Assembly: GCF_030867095.1 (NCBI RefSeq)
Contig: NC_081829.1
Coordinates: 67,167,181 to 67,231,180, forward strand
Direction: 5' to 3'
Length of the DNA: 64,000 nucleotides
DNA from: Alligator mississippiensis
Lineage: Eukaryota > Chordata > Crocodylia > Alligatoridae
Every line of letters starts with the position of its first letter. The first letter of the stretch is position 1. The position numbers were made by a program, and so were the translations under genes. The notes beneath the pieces are model-generated. The model was given only the letters and a program-made list of their open reading frames with translations, was not told the origin of the DNA and did not search any database. This document shows positions 22,000-34,683 of the stretch, one piece after another.

Positions 22000-24690
22000 A
22001 CTTTCTTGTTTCCAGAAGCAGCTATGGCAGAGCCAAGGTGCAGTATAGGACATACAGTGCTTTTTAAATGTCATATGGAACATGAAGATCAATATTTTGG
22101 AACTATCTTCTGAAAAGCCTGGAGCCGTCAGCCCTCACAGCATCCTGTTCATTTGAAGTGGCCCATATTGGGCAGCATACTGAATAAGGGTTGTCAACAG
22201 GTTGCCAACATCTCTATCTCTTGCCTTTCAAGAGAAAAGAAACAAACTACATCTCTACAGGTTGGACTTGTTGGAGAAAGATGACCTAATTTCCATGCTG
22301 CATTGATTACACTTGCAGGAGAATTTCTGAGCTGAACTGCAGAGTTGCAGTAATAATACTACATAAATGACTAGCAATAAGGCAAGCCAAATTTCCTGTT
22401 TGCCTGTGGTCTCTATTACAGAACTGGGTGCCGTGCTGCAAGCCATTCCACCCTACTCCCCTGACAGGCTGGGGATAGAATGGCCCCCTGGTGAATTCCC
22501 CAGCACTATGGCCGGATAATGCTCACAAAATCTAACCAATGCAGCCTGTCTGTGCAGCCAGCCACAGAAAGAAGGGCAAGTGTTGTGAGTTAGTGTGACT
22601 ATGTGAGAAAGAGTCAGGAAGGCACAACATGGCTTAAAAGTATGGATGCGTTCCTGCAGTTTGATGTTAGGCTCCTGAATTCATGCCTAGAGCAATTCAG
22701 TACTGAACAAGACATCTTGATGTCAAATGGGTTGCTCATTTATCAAGGTCCCAGGAGATCTGAAAGCCTTAAACAGAGGGGCCTTAAAATGAAAGCATCG
22801 ATATTCTTACATTTGGAACAATGAAATCTAATGGGGAATTTTGTTTAGATGTCATGGGATTTCCCAGCATAGGACTGTCAGACAAACTGTTTGAAATTAA
22901 AAAAAAAATTCCCCTGAATAATGAGTCATATTTTCCCTGAGATGTCTCCAAATCTGTACCCAGATTACTAGTAAACCTGGCAGCTATACTTTTTATTTTG
23001 TTAAGCCAAAACCTAATGGTTTCACGAATGAACAGAGTGGGGCTAAAACTTTGTTTTTTCATAGCAAAGGGTACAACACAGAAGTTCCCAGACTAGCAAT
23101 GTGCAGGACAGAGCCCCAGACATGCCAGAGACTTGGAGAATCTATTACTATAGCTTCAGGGCTAAATTTGTGCAGCTGCCTCAATGAAGTACTGCAAATG
23201 GCCTAATTAGCTCACTCTCTCAGCAGGGAGGGTTTAGCCACATGCAGTTGGAGCTGCAAACTGATAATTCACCTCTGCTAAGACACAAAGCAACTCTGTC
23301 ACTTTGATGTCTCCAGTTCAGGAGTTCAAACACAAAAGCAGCATTGTGTTCACACTGCACCAGACATCTCTTTGCTGTGTGCTTGCAGCATGGCGCTGTC
23401 TGGCGACCGTAGGAGGAACTGGCCACTACTAAACCCAATCTCAATTTCCAGAGAAGAATCCATTTTACAGACTCTTTGGGGATACCGCTCCAAAATTCAG
23501 GATTCTCTTGGAAAATTTGGTATTTTGGTTGCTTTAGGTATCTCTGTACAACATCATTCCCATTTTGTAGAGATATCCCTCTCAAGCTGCTTTCATCCCA
23601 AAGGATAACGGTAAGATCTTAAGCAGATGGCCAATGCACTTGCCTTGTCTCAGATTTGGTCAGAACACAAGTAAAGACAGTGTAGGAAGCTCAAAAAGAA
23701 AGGAAGCGAAATGACAGTCTGTTTGGAAACTGAAACATATGGAAACTCAGAACACAATGTGCTCAGACTCAGGAAGACAAAACTAAAACTTGCTGTATAA
23801 GAGTCATTATTTTTATTCTGAAAGACTGTGCTGGAGACAAGGCTTGACCTGAAGAAACTGAAACTTTTGAAGGAAAACAAGTCTGTCTACTGCGGTAACT
23901 TCAGAATCCTCCCACATCTCCACTGAAAGCTGCCCCATTTTAGAAAAGAGCACCTTCCATAGGAGCTGAGAAATGATTTCTTTAAGACACTAATCTACAT
24001 GAGGTATTCAAATGTATGTGAGAAGTCAATATGTGGAGTATAACAAGCAGAAAAAAGGACAAAACAAACACAAAAATCTATGCGGCGGGGGGGCGGAAAT
24101 AAAAGGGTTGGTTCTTATTAAGAAAGGTCTTTGGGTCAGATTTATTTCTTGTCTGAAGGAAATGAGTAATATATGCTCAGGTGTCACGTTCTGCTTCCAT
24201 TAGCTGTAAGTGCTGTGGTTTTGGCCTGTGGTACTATAAATGAGGATAGTACTCCTGCCAACTCATTGTTAGCACAAGGGAAGTGCAGTTACACATCTAG
24301 CCCCCAGCAGCAATCTGTGGTTGAATACTGTACAGAACAATATGTGGCAAGAAAATTGACCAAACCAGATTTGTTGTGGGGAAATTCTGGCTTATTTGAT
24401 GCTCCATATATCACAGTGGATTTACTGAAAGTTTGACTCCACCGTGACTCTGTTGGGTTAGTGCCTCTGTGGGTGCATCCCCAAAGGGGGGGTAGGGGAG
24501 GCTGGAGTCAGCAACCGTGCTGGCCCCAGCAGCCTTATCTGGGGCATGGCTCTGACCAATCAGGCTCTAGTTTTGGACAGTGCATGCTGCTTCCACATGC
24601 GCCGCCCTGCATTTTTTAGGCATGGATTTTTTGAACCTGGGATTTTCCAGGGTCAAAAAAAAGTTCCACGTTGCAAAGTAGCAGTGCGGG
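22000..24690. other. no gene recognised
   Basis: Short open frames only. One at 24173-24436 begins with a signal-peptide-like hydrophobic stretch (MLRCHVLLPLAVSAVVLACG), but it matches nothing I know and has no supporting promoter or splice context. Confidence 0.45.
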
Positions 24691-24697
24691 GAACACC

Positions 24698-25030
24698 TGC
24701 ATGTGCAGTGTGTGGCACCGCAGACAGGTCTGTGGCACTGCATACCACATGTCCACTGTCATCTGGACGTGCCTTGTAGTTCAGTTCTTGGGACCAAAAA
24801 CTGGGCTTTCCTTGTGGCATACCCCAGTCCGGTGATTCTCAACCAGGGTGATGCACAACCCTGCAGTGCCATAAGAGCCACAGGACGTTGCTCAATATTA
24901 GCAGTGCGAGGTATGTAAACAATTACACTTTATTCACAAGATAAACCCAAAGGCTGGATCCAGACAAGCAGGCACATGCAGTTTGTGGTGCTGCAAACTT
25001 GTTTGCGGTGCCACAAAATGCATGCGTTGC
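24698..25030. repeat. foldback/MITE-like inverted repeat with ~70-bp arms
   Basis: The left arm (about 24698-24768) and the right arm (about 24955-25030) are imperfect reverse complements. They share 'tgtggcaccgca' and 'ctggac/gtccag' words. Between the arms lies a hAT-type fragment (24826-24925). Just outside is a perfect 10-bp hairpin at 25077-25106 (ATTTGCTACC / GGTAGCAAAT, 10-base loop). Confidence 0.55.
24826..24925 (+). mobile_element. hAT-type end fragment
   Basis: The word 'cggtgattctcaaccagggt' matches the TIR style of Charlie-like hAT elements. It is followed by the 'gccataagagccacagg' type of sequence often seen just inside such ends. The other end is not found. Confidence 0.45.
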
Positions 25031-25109
25031 ACATTAAACCATGCATGGCACTGATAATTTCCAGTGCTGGGGTAACATTTGCTACCAGGATTTCCAGGTA
25101 GCAAATAAC

Positions 25110-27287
25110 TCCTAAAAAAAAAAAAAAGAACAACCAGCACAAAGCATGCTGAAATGCCACGTGCTGAGACAAACACAGAGATGGAGGAGCAGGCAGCTAC
25201 CCCACTTCTGCATGCTGCAAAGCCCCATGCTGCAGCATCTTGTGCCCCAGCTAGCCGCTCTCCAGCTAGCTGGGGCACAGTTTGCTTTGAGATGGGGAGC
25301 AGGAAGCCCTGAGCCGGCTTCTCCCCTGTCTCCATGTGCAGGATATAGCCCAAATTTTGAAAATGATCAAGGGATTGTTGGGAGGAAAAACATTCAGGTT
25401 TTTTGAATGGTCTGCACTTAAGGGCCATCTCACACTCTTCACACCAGTCTCATTAGTGTATTGCCACAGCAGTTTGAAGGGTTGTCTGCATCTGCACTCT
25501 TAGGTTTCGTCTTTGGATCTCTCATTCTCATGTGTGGATCTAGGATTTTGAAAAGAGTTAGGCTGCAAATGGTGTGGTGAATCATCACACATGACACAAT
25601 GCACATTTTTCTCCAGTTAAAAAAAAACTAGAAGCTTTACTAATATGGTAGGGGCCTACAGCTTTATTATTCCATTTAAGATTGAAACAAGAACAAATAT
25701 AACTTTATTGGAATGTGCACTGATTTGCTATATTAAATATTAAGTATAAAAACAACAAGCTAGGCAAAAACGTAATCTAAAGATGTTGTTTCATTAGTCC
25801 TCTTAGTCCCGTACTCATTAGAATTAGATGTATAGCTCTTGCTCAGATTCATAAAACAAAATTTAGCCTTCACTGACAGTTATTTCCACACCTGAGTTAA
25901 TGATTTTAGCTAAAGCTAAAAGCTACCATACTGGAAAATTACAGAAGAAACGATAGATTGATTAGTGAAACATCGAGACCATTTAAAGGAGAAGTCATTA
26001 ATACCAGTGGAGTGAAGGGAGATTAGCAGAAATTGAGTAGATTATGACCCATGTAGTCAGATGATTCCCTCAATACTGCCTGAATAGAAACGCTGCTTCT
26101 GGAAAGTTTATTTTAAGTTTTGGGTGGAATAAAGGAAGGTGAAACAACATCACTCCAGTCACCTCCTTCCCCTCCCCCAATCCATCTCTGCACATAAATA
26201 TGGATTTTCCTCTCTCGTTATTACTCTGTGAAAGGCCACACAAAGAACTGGACTTTCCATAGATCCCTGACCATGATTTCTGTTACTTTAAATGGGGATT
26301 AAATCATTTATTCCAAATTGTGTCCTCTGATTGTGCAATACAGTAAAAAAATGTCAGTTCTTACTATGCAGTTAATCACATTCTCTATTACTGTCTCCGT
26401 TTTTGCTCCAGTTTTCGTACCTGCTTCTGTTCCCTCTATAAACTAACACTTTCCAAATCAAGTTGAGTTAGAAATACACAAAGGCAGATTTTCTGGTTGG
26501 GTTTTTTTTCCATTTCAAATGAATTGCCTTTTTTTACACTAACCAGTGTTTCAGTTCTCAAATCTAAGCATCCACCAGATGGCAGTATATGTCCAGGACA
26601 TTCACATGGATGATAAACGATTTCCCCACCTATCCTTAAACACAATCCCCAGAATTACCCTTTACAAGAGCCTGGATGATTTTTCATCACATCCCGTGCC
26701 CAAATAGCTGTCTGCATAATGCTTGGGGAATTCCATAAGCACAGAATACTGGCATTATGGGACACGTGACATTTAATAGTAGCTAGAAGAAAAAATGAAC
26801 AGTAGATAAAGTATTTTAAGGAACCTTAAGGCTCCCTTGGAGGAATACCTGGCTATCCTTCTAATACAAGAAGATTTTAATCAGCATGAGCTGAATGAGC
26901 TCTGGCAAAGTTAGACCTTTCTTCCAACCTGTCTGTGGGGCCTGAGTCCATTTCACACTGAAAGGCTGATTGGATGCAGCCATCTATTACTCCCCACATT
27001 CGCATGTGCCAAATTCTGCCCCATCACAGCTCAGATTTGAATTCAAAGTTACCAGTGATAAGTAAATACGCTATATAAAAACTGCTGGTATAAGGAAAAA
27101 TCATGGAAGCAAGCTGAATGCTCATTCGTTATCATTGTGTACCTTTATTTGCATCAACTTGTGTATACTCATTAAAATAAAGTCCAATTGGATGTTCATA
27201 TAAATCAATAAAAACATTTATGCTTAAATTCAGAAAACCTGACCTTTACCCCAGAAAGGTAACTGGGATTAATTTGATATTATGGGG
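25110..27287. other. AT-rich stretch, nothing recognised
   Basis: No gene or repeat was identified. The sequence is AT-rich and non-repetitive as far as I can tell by eye. Confidence 0.4.
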
Positions 27288-27465
27288 AAGAGCCAATATG
27301 GCTTTTGTAAAGGGAAATCACATATCGCCAATTTGCTGGTTTTAGGTTCAAGAAGCATGTGGATAAAGGGGATTCAGTCACTACAGTGTATGTAGATTTT
27401 CAAAAAGCTTTCAAAAAGTCCCTCACCAAAGTATCTTAAAAGAAACTAAGGAGTCAATGGATCAG
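27288..27465 (+). mobile_element. LINE reverse-transcriptase fragment
   Basis: The + strand reads SQYGFCKGKSHIANLL, then VYVDFQKAFKK. These are the GF-x-KG-x-S and DF-x-KAF motifs of CR1/L2/L3-type reverse transcriptases. Only this part of the palm survives, and a stop follows soon after. The left and right borders are unclear. Confidence 0.75.
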
Positions 27466-27466
27466 A

Positions 27467-27600
27467 CCAGTGGTTTTCAATCTTTTTTCATTTGCAGACC
27501 CCTAAATATTTTTTAATAAAGGTGCTGATCACTTTGGAAATTTTGAATGGAGGTATGGACCCCTCTGATTGTAAGTGCGAGTATTCACATATTTTTGATT
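27467..27600 (+). mobile_element. hAT-type fragment
   Basis: It begins 'ccagtggttttcaatctttt' and continues 'tgcagacccctaaatat', the pattern of a decayed Charlie-like hAT terminal region. No second end or target duplication was found. Confidence 0.45.
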
Positions 27601-27651
27601 GGGATAAATACTGAAGGGACAAAGAAGATGATACAAAGTTTTCCCAGGTAT

Positions 27652-28460
27652 CGTAGAATCATAGAAAAGTAGGGCCAGAAAGGACATTCAGAAGTCACCT
27701 AGTCCAACCCCACACCTATTCAAACCACCCTATACAAATCCATTTCTAACCTATTAGTAAAACTACACAGTCAACCCTGACAAAACCACATAGCATAACC
27801 CCCTAACTGGCCACAGGTAAAGCAGAGGGACAACAGTGGCCAATGTCCTACTACTGCAAGGGTTGTTAAAATACACTCCAGAGAGCCAAAGAAAAGGGCT
27901 GTGCCCCTTTCTACATAGGAAAGAGAAATGCCTCACAGTCTGTACTACCAACATGTCACCATAGGTAAAATTCCTTCCTAGCCCAAAATTTGTTGATCAG
28001 TGTGACCCTGAGTGGATGGGAAAGACCCTGTAGCCAGAAATCTCCAGATTTAAGTCTCACCCAGTCAAAACCCCTTGTTTTGGCTACAGCCAACACACGA
28101 TGCTTCTGAGGAAGACAAACCTCCTTCTCCTCTCCCTCTCCCCACCCAACACACATAGTAACAAAAAGCGGGGGGAGGGGAATCTTCCAAGCCCCATATG
28201 GCAAGCAGTGAAGCCCGGAAGAATGGAAAATACCCACAGTAGAGTATAGGCATAGCTACTCTTACATCATCCCTGACCAATACTCATTCAACCTCTTCTT
28301 GAACACATCCAATGGGTGGAGATTCCATACCTTCCGTAGGCAGGCTATCGCATTGCTTCACTGTTCTAACAGTGAAGACATTTTTCCTAATATCCAGTCT
28401 AAACCTATTTTGCTGCAACTTCAAGCCTCCTTAATTTTGTATTTTGACCTTTTTTCAACA
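27652..28460 (-). mobile_element. CR1 LINE 3' part with a long 3' region
   Basis: The 3' tail is at the left ('cgtagaatcatagaaaagt', then 'gtcacctagtccaacccc'). On the right, 28280-28440 reads in reverse as the CR1 ORF2 C-terminal region ('tttttcctaatatccagtct'). The first 200 bases match 40105-40375 ('cacaggtaaag', 'gccaatgtcctgctt'), which defines a subfamily. The 300-400 bases between tail and coding part are unusually long and hold a purine/pyrimidine-skewed stretch. Confidence 0.8.
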
Positions 28461-29187
28461 GTGCATTTGTTATAAACAAGAGGTCTTCCTCCCCCACAGT
28501 TAGCAAGAAGATAGATGATGTGACTTAATCATTTTTCTCTTCTGCCCTTTGGCCACTAAGTACTGCTCAAACCTTTGTCTGAACTTTCTCTAGTTCTCTG
28601 CTATATTGCCCAGCAACAGAATGTGGAGATTGAAGAAATTCCATGATTAACTGTCCTTTTAATTAACTGTGCAGGCAGATTACTTACAGGGGCTTTTGTT
28701 CCACACCCCACAAAAGTGTCTCAACTCTGGGGCATGGGTAGTTTGGGGCACAGTTCTTTTAATTGGTCCCACTGAAATGTTCTGCTTTCTGTAAATAATG
28801 AAATGATTGCTGGAGCATGAATTTGACTCCCCCAGGTACAAGAAGTGACTCACTCTTGCACACATGCTTGCTCTCACGAGATGACTATTCAGGTATCTAT
28901 TCTTGGATAGATAGTTGAACAGACTAGGACTCACACACAAGAGAAGGTGTAATGCCTAGGATGTGAGTTTTAGGTGCCTAAAAGCATTCAGGACCTAGGT
29001 AATTGCATATGTAGAAACTGAAATGTTGGTGCTTTGGCATCTTCCCTGGAATCCAAGGAGAAAGGTGCTTTTAGAGTTAAGCTGTAGCTAAGCAGGGTCC
29101 TGAGGATCTTAATTTTAGTTTCTACCATGTTAAGCATGTAAGTCATGTTGTAGATGTAGCCCTAGTTAAACTGAGGGGACAGCAACA
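28461..29187. other. no gene recognised
   Basis: Unassigned sequence. A 'ttttaggtgcctaaaagcat' word near 28970 resembles words near 62818-62830 and may mark an old repeat. Confidence 0.35.
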
Positions 29188-29676
29188 GTGGGCACATCTA
29201 TACATGCATATTAAGGTGAAGCAATAAACTCTGGTGCATATTGCATTGGAATGTAATGCTTGCAGGTGGTTCATTTACACGTTGTGCCGGGTTGGAACAG
29301 TCCCAGTTAGCAGGGGGCTCGGGGGGGTTCAGCCTGCCAGGCAGGTCAGGTGCTGTTCTACCTGGCTCAACATGCTGCAGAGGACCTGGGGGGGGGGGGG
29401 GGGGCATGAGAGTGCTCCAGTGTGGGGCTAGCCAGCAAGCAGCCCCCACACTAAACCATTCTCATGACCCAGTCACTTGGGTCAGTGTCTACATGTGTGT
29501 TGCTGTGCATGAAAAAGCTCCACAGCAACACAGTACTTGTATTCATAAGTACTCACTTGCTGCAGAGTTTTAGTTTCCTGTGGCCTAATAGGGCTGCACC
29601 TGTAGATGCTGAGATGTTTACAGTGGAACTAATTAATCTACTCCACAGTACATGTCTTGTGTAGACACGCCCAGTG
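29188..29676. mobile_element. possible non-autonomous DNA transposon
   Basis: The left end 'cagtgggcacatctataca' and the reverse complement of the right end ('cactgggcgtgtctacaca') match over most of 17-19 bases. The middle has a run of 17 G (29388-29404) and a 12-bp perfect hairpin (29496-29507 with 29521-29532). The word 'cagtgtctacatgtgtg' recurs at about 63318, suggesting a related copy there. The superfamily is not assigned. Confidence 0.45.
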
Positions 29677-29699
29677 AATAACTTTTGTAATGTCATTAC

Positions 29700-30279
29700 A
29701 CACAACAATTTTTAATTTTCTAGCACAATAAATCCTGTTTGGTTATTAAATATCTATTCCTTCATGCAAGTGCAGGATTGTGTATGAATCAAATAGGAAA
29801 CAGGGTCTTATGACTAATGGGAAATCCAAGCAATCTATCTGATAGAAGTTAAAAATAGTAAAAAGACTTCGAACCAAAAGAGCAAAGGTTAATATTTAGT
29901 CAACAGGAAAGAGCTGCTCCCTGGAAATTTTAATAACTCCTTTAAAAAATAGACAGTCTTTCAGTCCAAGAGCTCAAGGCTGGTTTGAATGTGTCAATCT
30001 AACTATGATTCCAGTAAATTATATTTTAATGGTCCATTGGTAGTATACTCCAAAACTCTGCTAATTAGTCCAAATTAGGTTCAACAACAGTCAGAAAATG
30101 CATTTGGTAGTGCATTTGTAGATGTCTTTTCTGTGTCCTTTACAATCTAGTATTTAGGACTTTTTTCCTTGTTTGACCTCCACAAATTTAAATTCAACAT
30201 AGGTTTGCATTTTTGGATTACAATCCATTTCACTACAGAAGACACAGATTACTTTATAACAGTATGCTTTTCTCCTCAT
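29700..30279. other. AT-rich stretch, nothing recognised
   Basis: No gene or repeat seen. Confidence 0.4.
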
Positions 30280-32045
30280 TTTTACTATGCTTCGCTGTAA
30301 TGAGGCCCCTAACCCATCACTGAAGGACAGAGAGAGCCAGAGAACTGCTGGCTGGCTCCAGCCCCCTGGAGGGACTAATAATGGCAGAAGACCTTTTAAT
30401 AAAATGGCTGTCCACCCCAGGTGCTGCCAGCACAGGGCAGCCAGTGATTCACAGGCCCAGGGCAAAAGTAGTGAATCAGGTGACCCAGAGACAGCGTTAT
30501 AAGCCTTATAAAACCAGGATCATGGCTGAAGCCTCAGGAGATGGGATTCTGAACAGCCAAGGAAGAAGGACTCCACACTGCATTTCTGAGCAGCAGAGCT
30601 TAATATTTTAGCTTGTTATTATGGTGTGATGTTGACCCAGAGTGGGGTGGGGGAACCTTTTATTTGGAAGTGGATGCTTTTATTTTTCATTGTGTTTCTG
30701 TTATTGTTTGGGGTTTGTGCTATACCAGAGGACCAGATTTTGGATGCAAGGGAGAAGGCAGGCAAAAGAAGAGTGCCAAGGGCACCCTGGGTCCTAAACC
30801 CTTCAAAAGGGACAGCCAGCCTAAGTTGGCTAAGCCTGAAAGAGCCTAGGCCTGGCTGTGAGACCCAAGAAGCTTGGAAGCTGCAAGCAGCACCTGTGGG
30901 GAGTGCTGCTATCAGCTGAAGAACTGTAGCATGAAGCAGAAAAGATGGAGAACACAAGCCCAAACCTGTGCAGGGTGAGCCAGGCACCCAGGGTCCAGGG
31001 TGTGGACCTCAGGCAGAAGAGCCCAGCCAGAGTAAAGTGGGCCAAGGCCAGGGGGTCATAGCCCAGACAACGTGTAATGTACTTTAATGTTGTAAAGTGA
31101 ACTATAGCTCCCAGAAGCCTCCTGGAGACCATAGGAAGGAACTGTAGTGTGGACTGTATTTCCCAATAGCTTCTAGGGGACTGGGAGAATGAACTGTACT
31201 GTACACTACAACACCCAGAAGGCTGCAAGAGAGGAGAGGATACAGAAAGATCAGTGTAGAAGCACAGAACAGCACAACAGGGAGAGAGACATGTGGTGTG
31301 AAAGCATGCAGCAACTGGGATTGTGAACTGCAGCAGCCAGGCTCGGACATGGAGCCCAGGCAGACAACAACTAAGCATTATGGGGACCAGGGACTGGTCT
31401 GGAGTCCTTCCAGATTTGTGTGTGTTGGGGGAAAAGAGGAGGGCGTGTAGTTTAACCCTTCTCAAGTGTATGTCATGGTGTTAGTGTTCCCCATCTGTTA
31501 CCTGTTATCTGTTTTGGGGTGTTTTACCATAGTGACACTGTTTACTACCTGTTATACATATCCTATGTTTATGTACCCTAATGTTTATTTACCTGTACTT
31601 TTACCAACCCCTTTACCCTCTTGACTTGTGACCTTAATCCCTAGCATCCCCCATATAAAAGTGGAAACTTCCCTTGGTGATTCTCTGTGGTAGTTCCTGG
31701 GGTTGTGGGGGTTGGTACAAATGATCTAGGACCTGAAGCAAAACTCCCTGATCTCTAGGGCCAGCCTCCCAGTTCAATTGTAGCAGAAAGCCCCCTTTTC
31801 CTCTTGCCTGCAGTTGCTCTCCCCTCCTTGGATATGTTTTTCCTCTTCTACCTTTTCTTCCTTCCTCTTTCTTTCACTTTAAGATAAGGAATTGTGTTTT
31901 GAAATGTGTATGTGTGCATTTTGTATCTCCCCTTGTATTTTGGTATTTTTATCTATTTGTGTGCCATGGCATTTGTAGCTTATATTTTATAGTCCTCACC
32001 TTTCAACTAAATGTGTTTTAGTTTCATAAGTAAGTTATACATTGT
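30280..32045 (+). repeat. unassigned block with TATA-like sites, possible retroelement
   Basis: The block differs in composition from both flanks. It has TATA-like words (TATAAAA near 30507, ATATAAAAG near 31652) and a 52-bp minisatellite at 31101-31256. The long open frame on the minus strand (30830-31465) looks compositional, with no domain or motif. The block could be a solo LTR or an unclassified repeat. I could not confirm terminal TG/CA ends with a target duplication. Confidence 0.3.
31101..31256 (+). repeat. 52-bp minisatellite, three units
   Basis: Units start at 31101, 31153 and 31205. Each opens with a variant of ACTAcAnCTCCCAGAAGCC (actatagctcccagaagcc, actgtatttcccaatagct, actacaacacccagaagg) and is then purine-rich. 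The units are quite diverged outside this word. The opening word resembles the ACTACAACTCCCAG element bound by ZNF143/THAP11 in vertebrate promoters; that link is only a resemblance. Confidence 0.6.
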
Positions 32046-32048
32046 AAC

Positions 32049-32837
32049 AATGTTAACAAGGGCAGGAATCAAACTGCCCTTCCCTGTATCAGGCTGGCCC
32101 CTGAAAGAGCCAGTGAATCAGTGATTGAATGTGTAACACTGTAACAGCAGACAGAAATGAACACCTGGGACATTGCAGATCAACCAACGGAACAATTCAA
32201 CAGAAGACAATGTAACAACCAGGAAATCTCTAAACCTCACTGATCAAGGGCTAGAAGCCCTGGCCTGAGTTAATCAACGCGGGGGACCAACTTTTGGGCT
32301 GAATATCTCCAGATCGACCACTCCCAGAGCCCTATTCAAAATTCATCAACGGACTCCCAAACCTGCACGTACATGCAGACGACCCCTGGGGCTGACAGAT
32401 GCTGTCCAGTAGCCACTGAGGCGGGGGAAGTCCCACGAGGGTCAACGACCCCTGGATTGGGCAAACCTGAAAACTGGGGAGTCACCAAAGTCTGCCAAAG
32501 ACAGATAAAAGGCAGTGAAAAGTGACCCTCAGTGGCACCCTCTTGATCTCCAACTTGACCAGACCTGCCCAGCCAGAAGGACCAGCCGGTGACCCCCTTC
32601 TGGAGGATAACACCACGCTGAAAGAAGCCTCGACTGGCCATCGACGGCAGACTCCACCGCTTGTAGGATAGGTATACCTGACTCTGTAGCTTGCTACTGT
32701 GTGTGTGTATGTGTGTGCATATGTGTGTGTGTATGGGGACCAGCCCCAAGGTTTATGATTTAACTCATTACAGTGTTTCAATCCGCCTAAAAAACTAGAA
32801 TTTTAAGGATCCCGAGTTGGACAGTTGTAGCCAACAC
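32049..32837 (+). mobile_element. possible LTR
   Basis: A block beginning TGTTAACAAGGG and ending GTAGCCAACA has the TG...CA ends of an LTR and a TATA-like 'cagataaaaggc' near 32503. It ends with a (TG)n-rich part at 32699-32735 and a U5-like tail. No matching target duplication, primer-binding site or second LTR was found, so this may be another kind of repeat. Confidence 0.25.
32699..32735 (+). repeat. (TG)n simple repeat
   Basis: An interrupted TG dinucleotide tract, 'gtgtgtgtatgtgtgtgc' and onward. Confidence 0.85.
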
Positions 32838-32849
32838 AATTATAACATC

Positions 32850-34683
32850 AATGTGTGGCAAACAAAACAACAGGGTGGGACTTTGAGAGGCCAGAAGGAG
32901 CAAGTAAGGCAATTGCTAAAGAGTGACTTGGCTGCCCCAGGGCCTGACCTGCTAAAGTCACCTACATTTTAAATGTGTAATATTTATCACCATTTACTTG
33001 TCTGCCCCCATAGTCTCCAAGTTCCCAGGCTTCAGTCTTAATATTGTAAGCTCCACTTTTTTCATCTTTGAGGCCTCATCTTCCTGGAATGGGAGGACTT
33101 TCCGGATTGGAGGTCCAAAAAGATGGAATTTCCTCATGTTAACTCACTTGCCCCTTCCTCCTACACTTGCTTCCTATTGAAGAGGGAGAAGACTCATGGA
33201 TAGTACAGGAGTAATCCACTCACTGAAAGTGGCCCTTCCAGTCAGTGAAGTCATAAAGGCCCAGCCAATGATGAGGCACTTTCTTGCCACCTTTCTCCTA
33301 ACACTACAGAAGATTGACTGGTGTTATCTGGTCCCTTTTCCATGGCTTGGAATTATTTTATATTCAACCCTGCAGCCTCACTGAATATGATCATGGCCAA
33401 TGAGAAAGCAAAACAGTTTCTAAGAAACCCATCTCTCATAAGCAAATAAAGATTGGAGTTGATGGGAAATGTCAGTACCAGGACATAAGCAGCCAGACCT
33501 AGGGTCCAATTGGGAATCAAGTTTATTGAATCGGGATAAGAGTCAGAATTAGAAAGGGCAAGTTGGGTGGGCACATGGCACCAGCTATGACCGATACTGG
33601 GGGGATAGTGGCTTAGCTGGCCTAGTGGCATGGAACATCATACTGGATCTGGGATTTGATGGGCATGGGAAATTATTTTTTAAATGTTTGTTAAGCAGAA
33701 TATAAGGTTGCTACATAATACCTCTTCTTGTTTCTTTGGCAGTGTGTTGACTAGGTTGAAAACCAATGGTGCTTAGCAATACCTGCTCCTGTGTATATTT
33801 TTGTAAATATGTATATTTTTTCTAAAAGAAGAGAAGAGTACACACTTTTTTCCCCCCCAACACCAGTGTTGTTAGCAAGTGCATGGCATAAGTCACAATA
33901 GTTTGGGGCCCTTTAACTAAATCTGTAGCTGATGGAAAAGATGTTGAGTAGATAGCTGAGGAAGCAGGGAAGCCAGACTGCCTAAGTGAGCAGTAAATAC
34001 ACTGAGGAGATTTAGGAAAGCAGGGAAATACATTTCAAAGTGGGAGGTAGATACTTTGTAAACAGTACCACCCACACCATAAACATGATAAAACCTGTGA
34101 AAATCAGAGACACTGTGGACATAGAGAGAAGTTACATTTTTCACCTGATCAGCCCCCTGAAAGTGCTCTACAGCATGCCGTGACACATGTTCCAGGCTGC
34201 AGAGTACTTTTAAAGCGGTCACTAATGTGACAAATTAACCCTCTTCAAATGAGGCATCAGATAAAGGCACTCCACTTTTGAGTGATTTGGGGAACTTGTG
34301 TTCCCTAGTGTTATTTTTTTGCATGACTGGGGCAGCCCAGCCCTGCCCCCAGGGCTGACAGCAGGAAGGGAAGGGGGAATGAGCAGCTGGCTGGGGTTTG
34401 CCAAGCCTGAGCTGGGATGGGGGGTTGGATTGGCACCCTCCACCCCACCTTGTGGCCCTCCACCAGCCCCTCCCCCCTCCAGCTCAGGCTGGACAAACTA
34501 CAGCTGACATCTCACTCCACATTCCCCCTCCCCCTTCTCTTCCTGCTGACAGCCCTGGAGCTGGGTGTGGCAAGGCTGGGGGACGGGGAGGGGGAGTAAC
34601 TCTTTGGCTGCAAGCAGGCTCCTCAGGTGCCTGCAGGCATGCTTAATCCCTCCCCCCTCCCACCGTTGGGTTGGGGGTGCACT
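32850..34683. other. no gene recognised
   Basis: Unassigned. The last 350 bases are GC-rich and end at the hairpin at 34684-34721. Confidence 0.4.

Noticed and set aside
24173..24436. 87-codon frame starting with a signal-peptide-like stretch
   Set aside because: It matches no family I know. It has no promoter, and its phase does not fit the possible first exon at 21984-21996.
30830..31465. 211-codon open frame on the - strand
   Set aside because: No motif or domain. It crosses the 52-bp minisatellite, so the open frame comes from composition.
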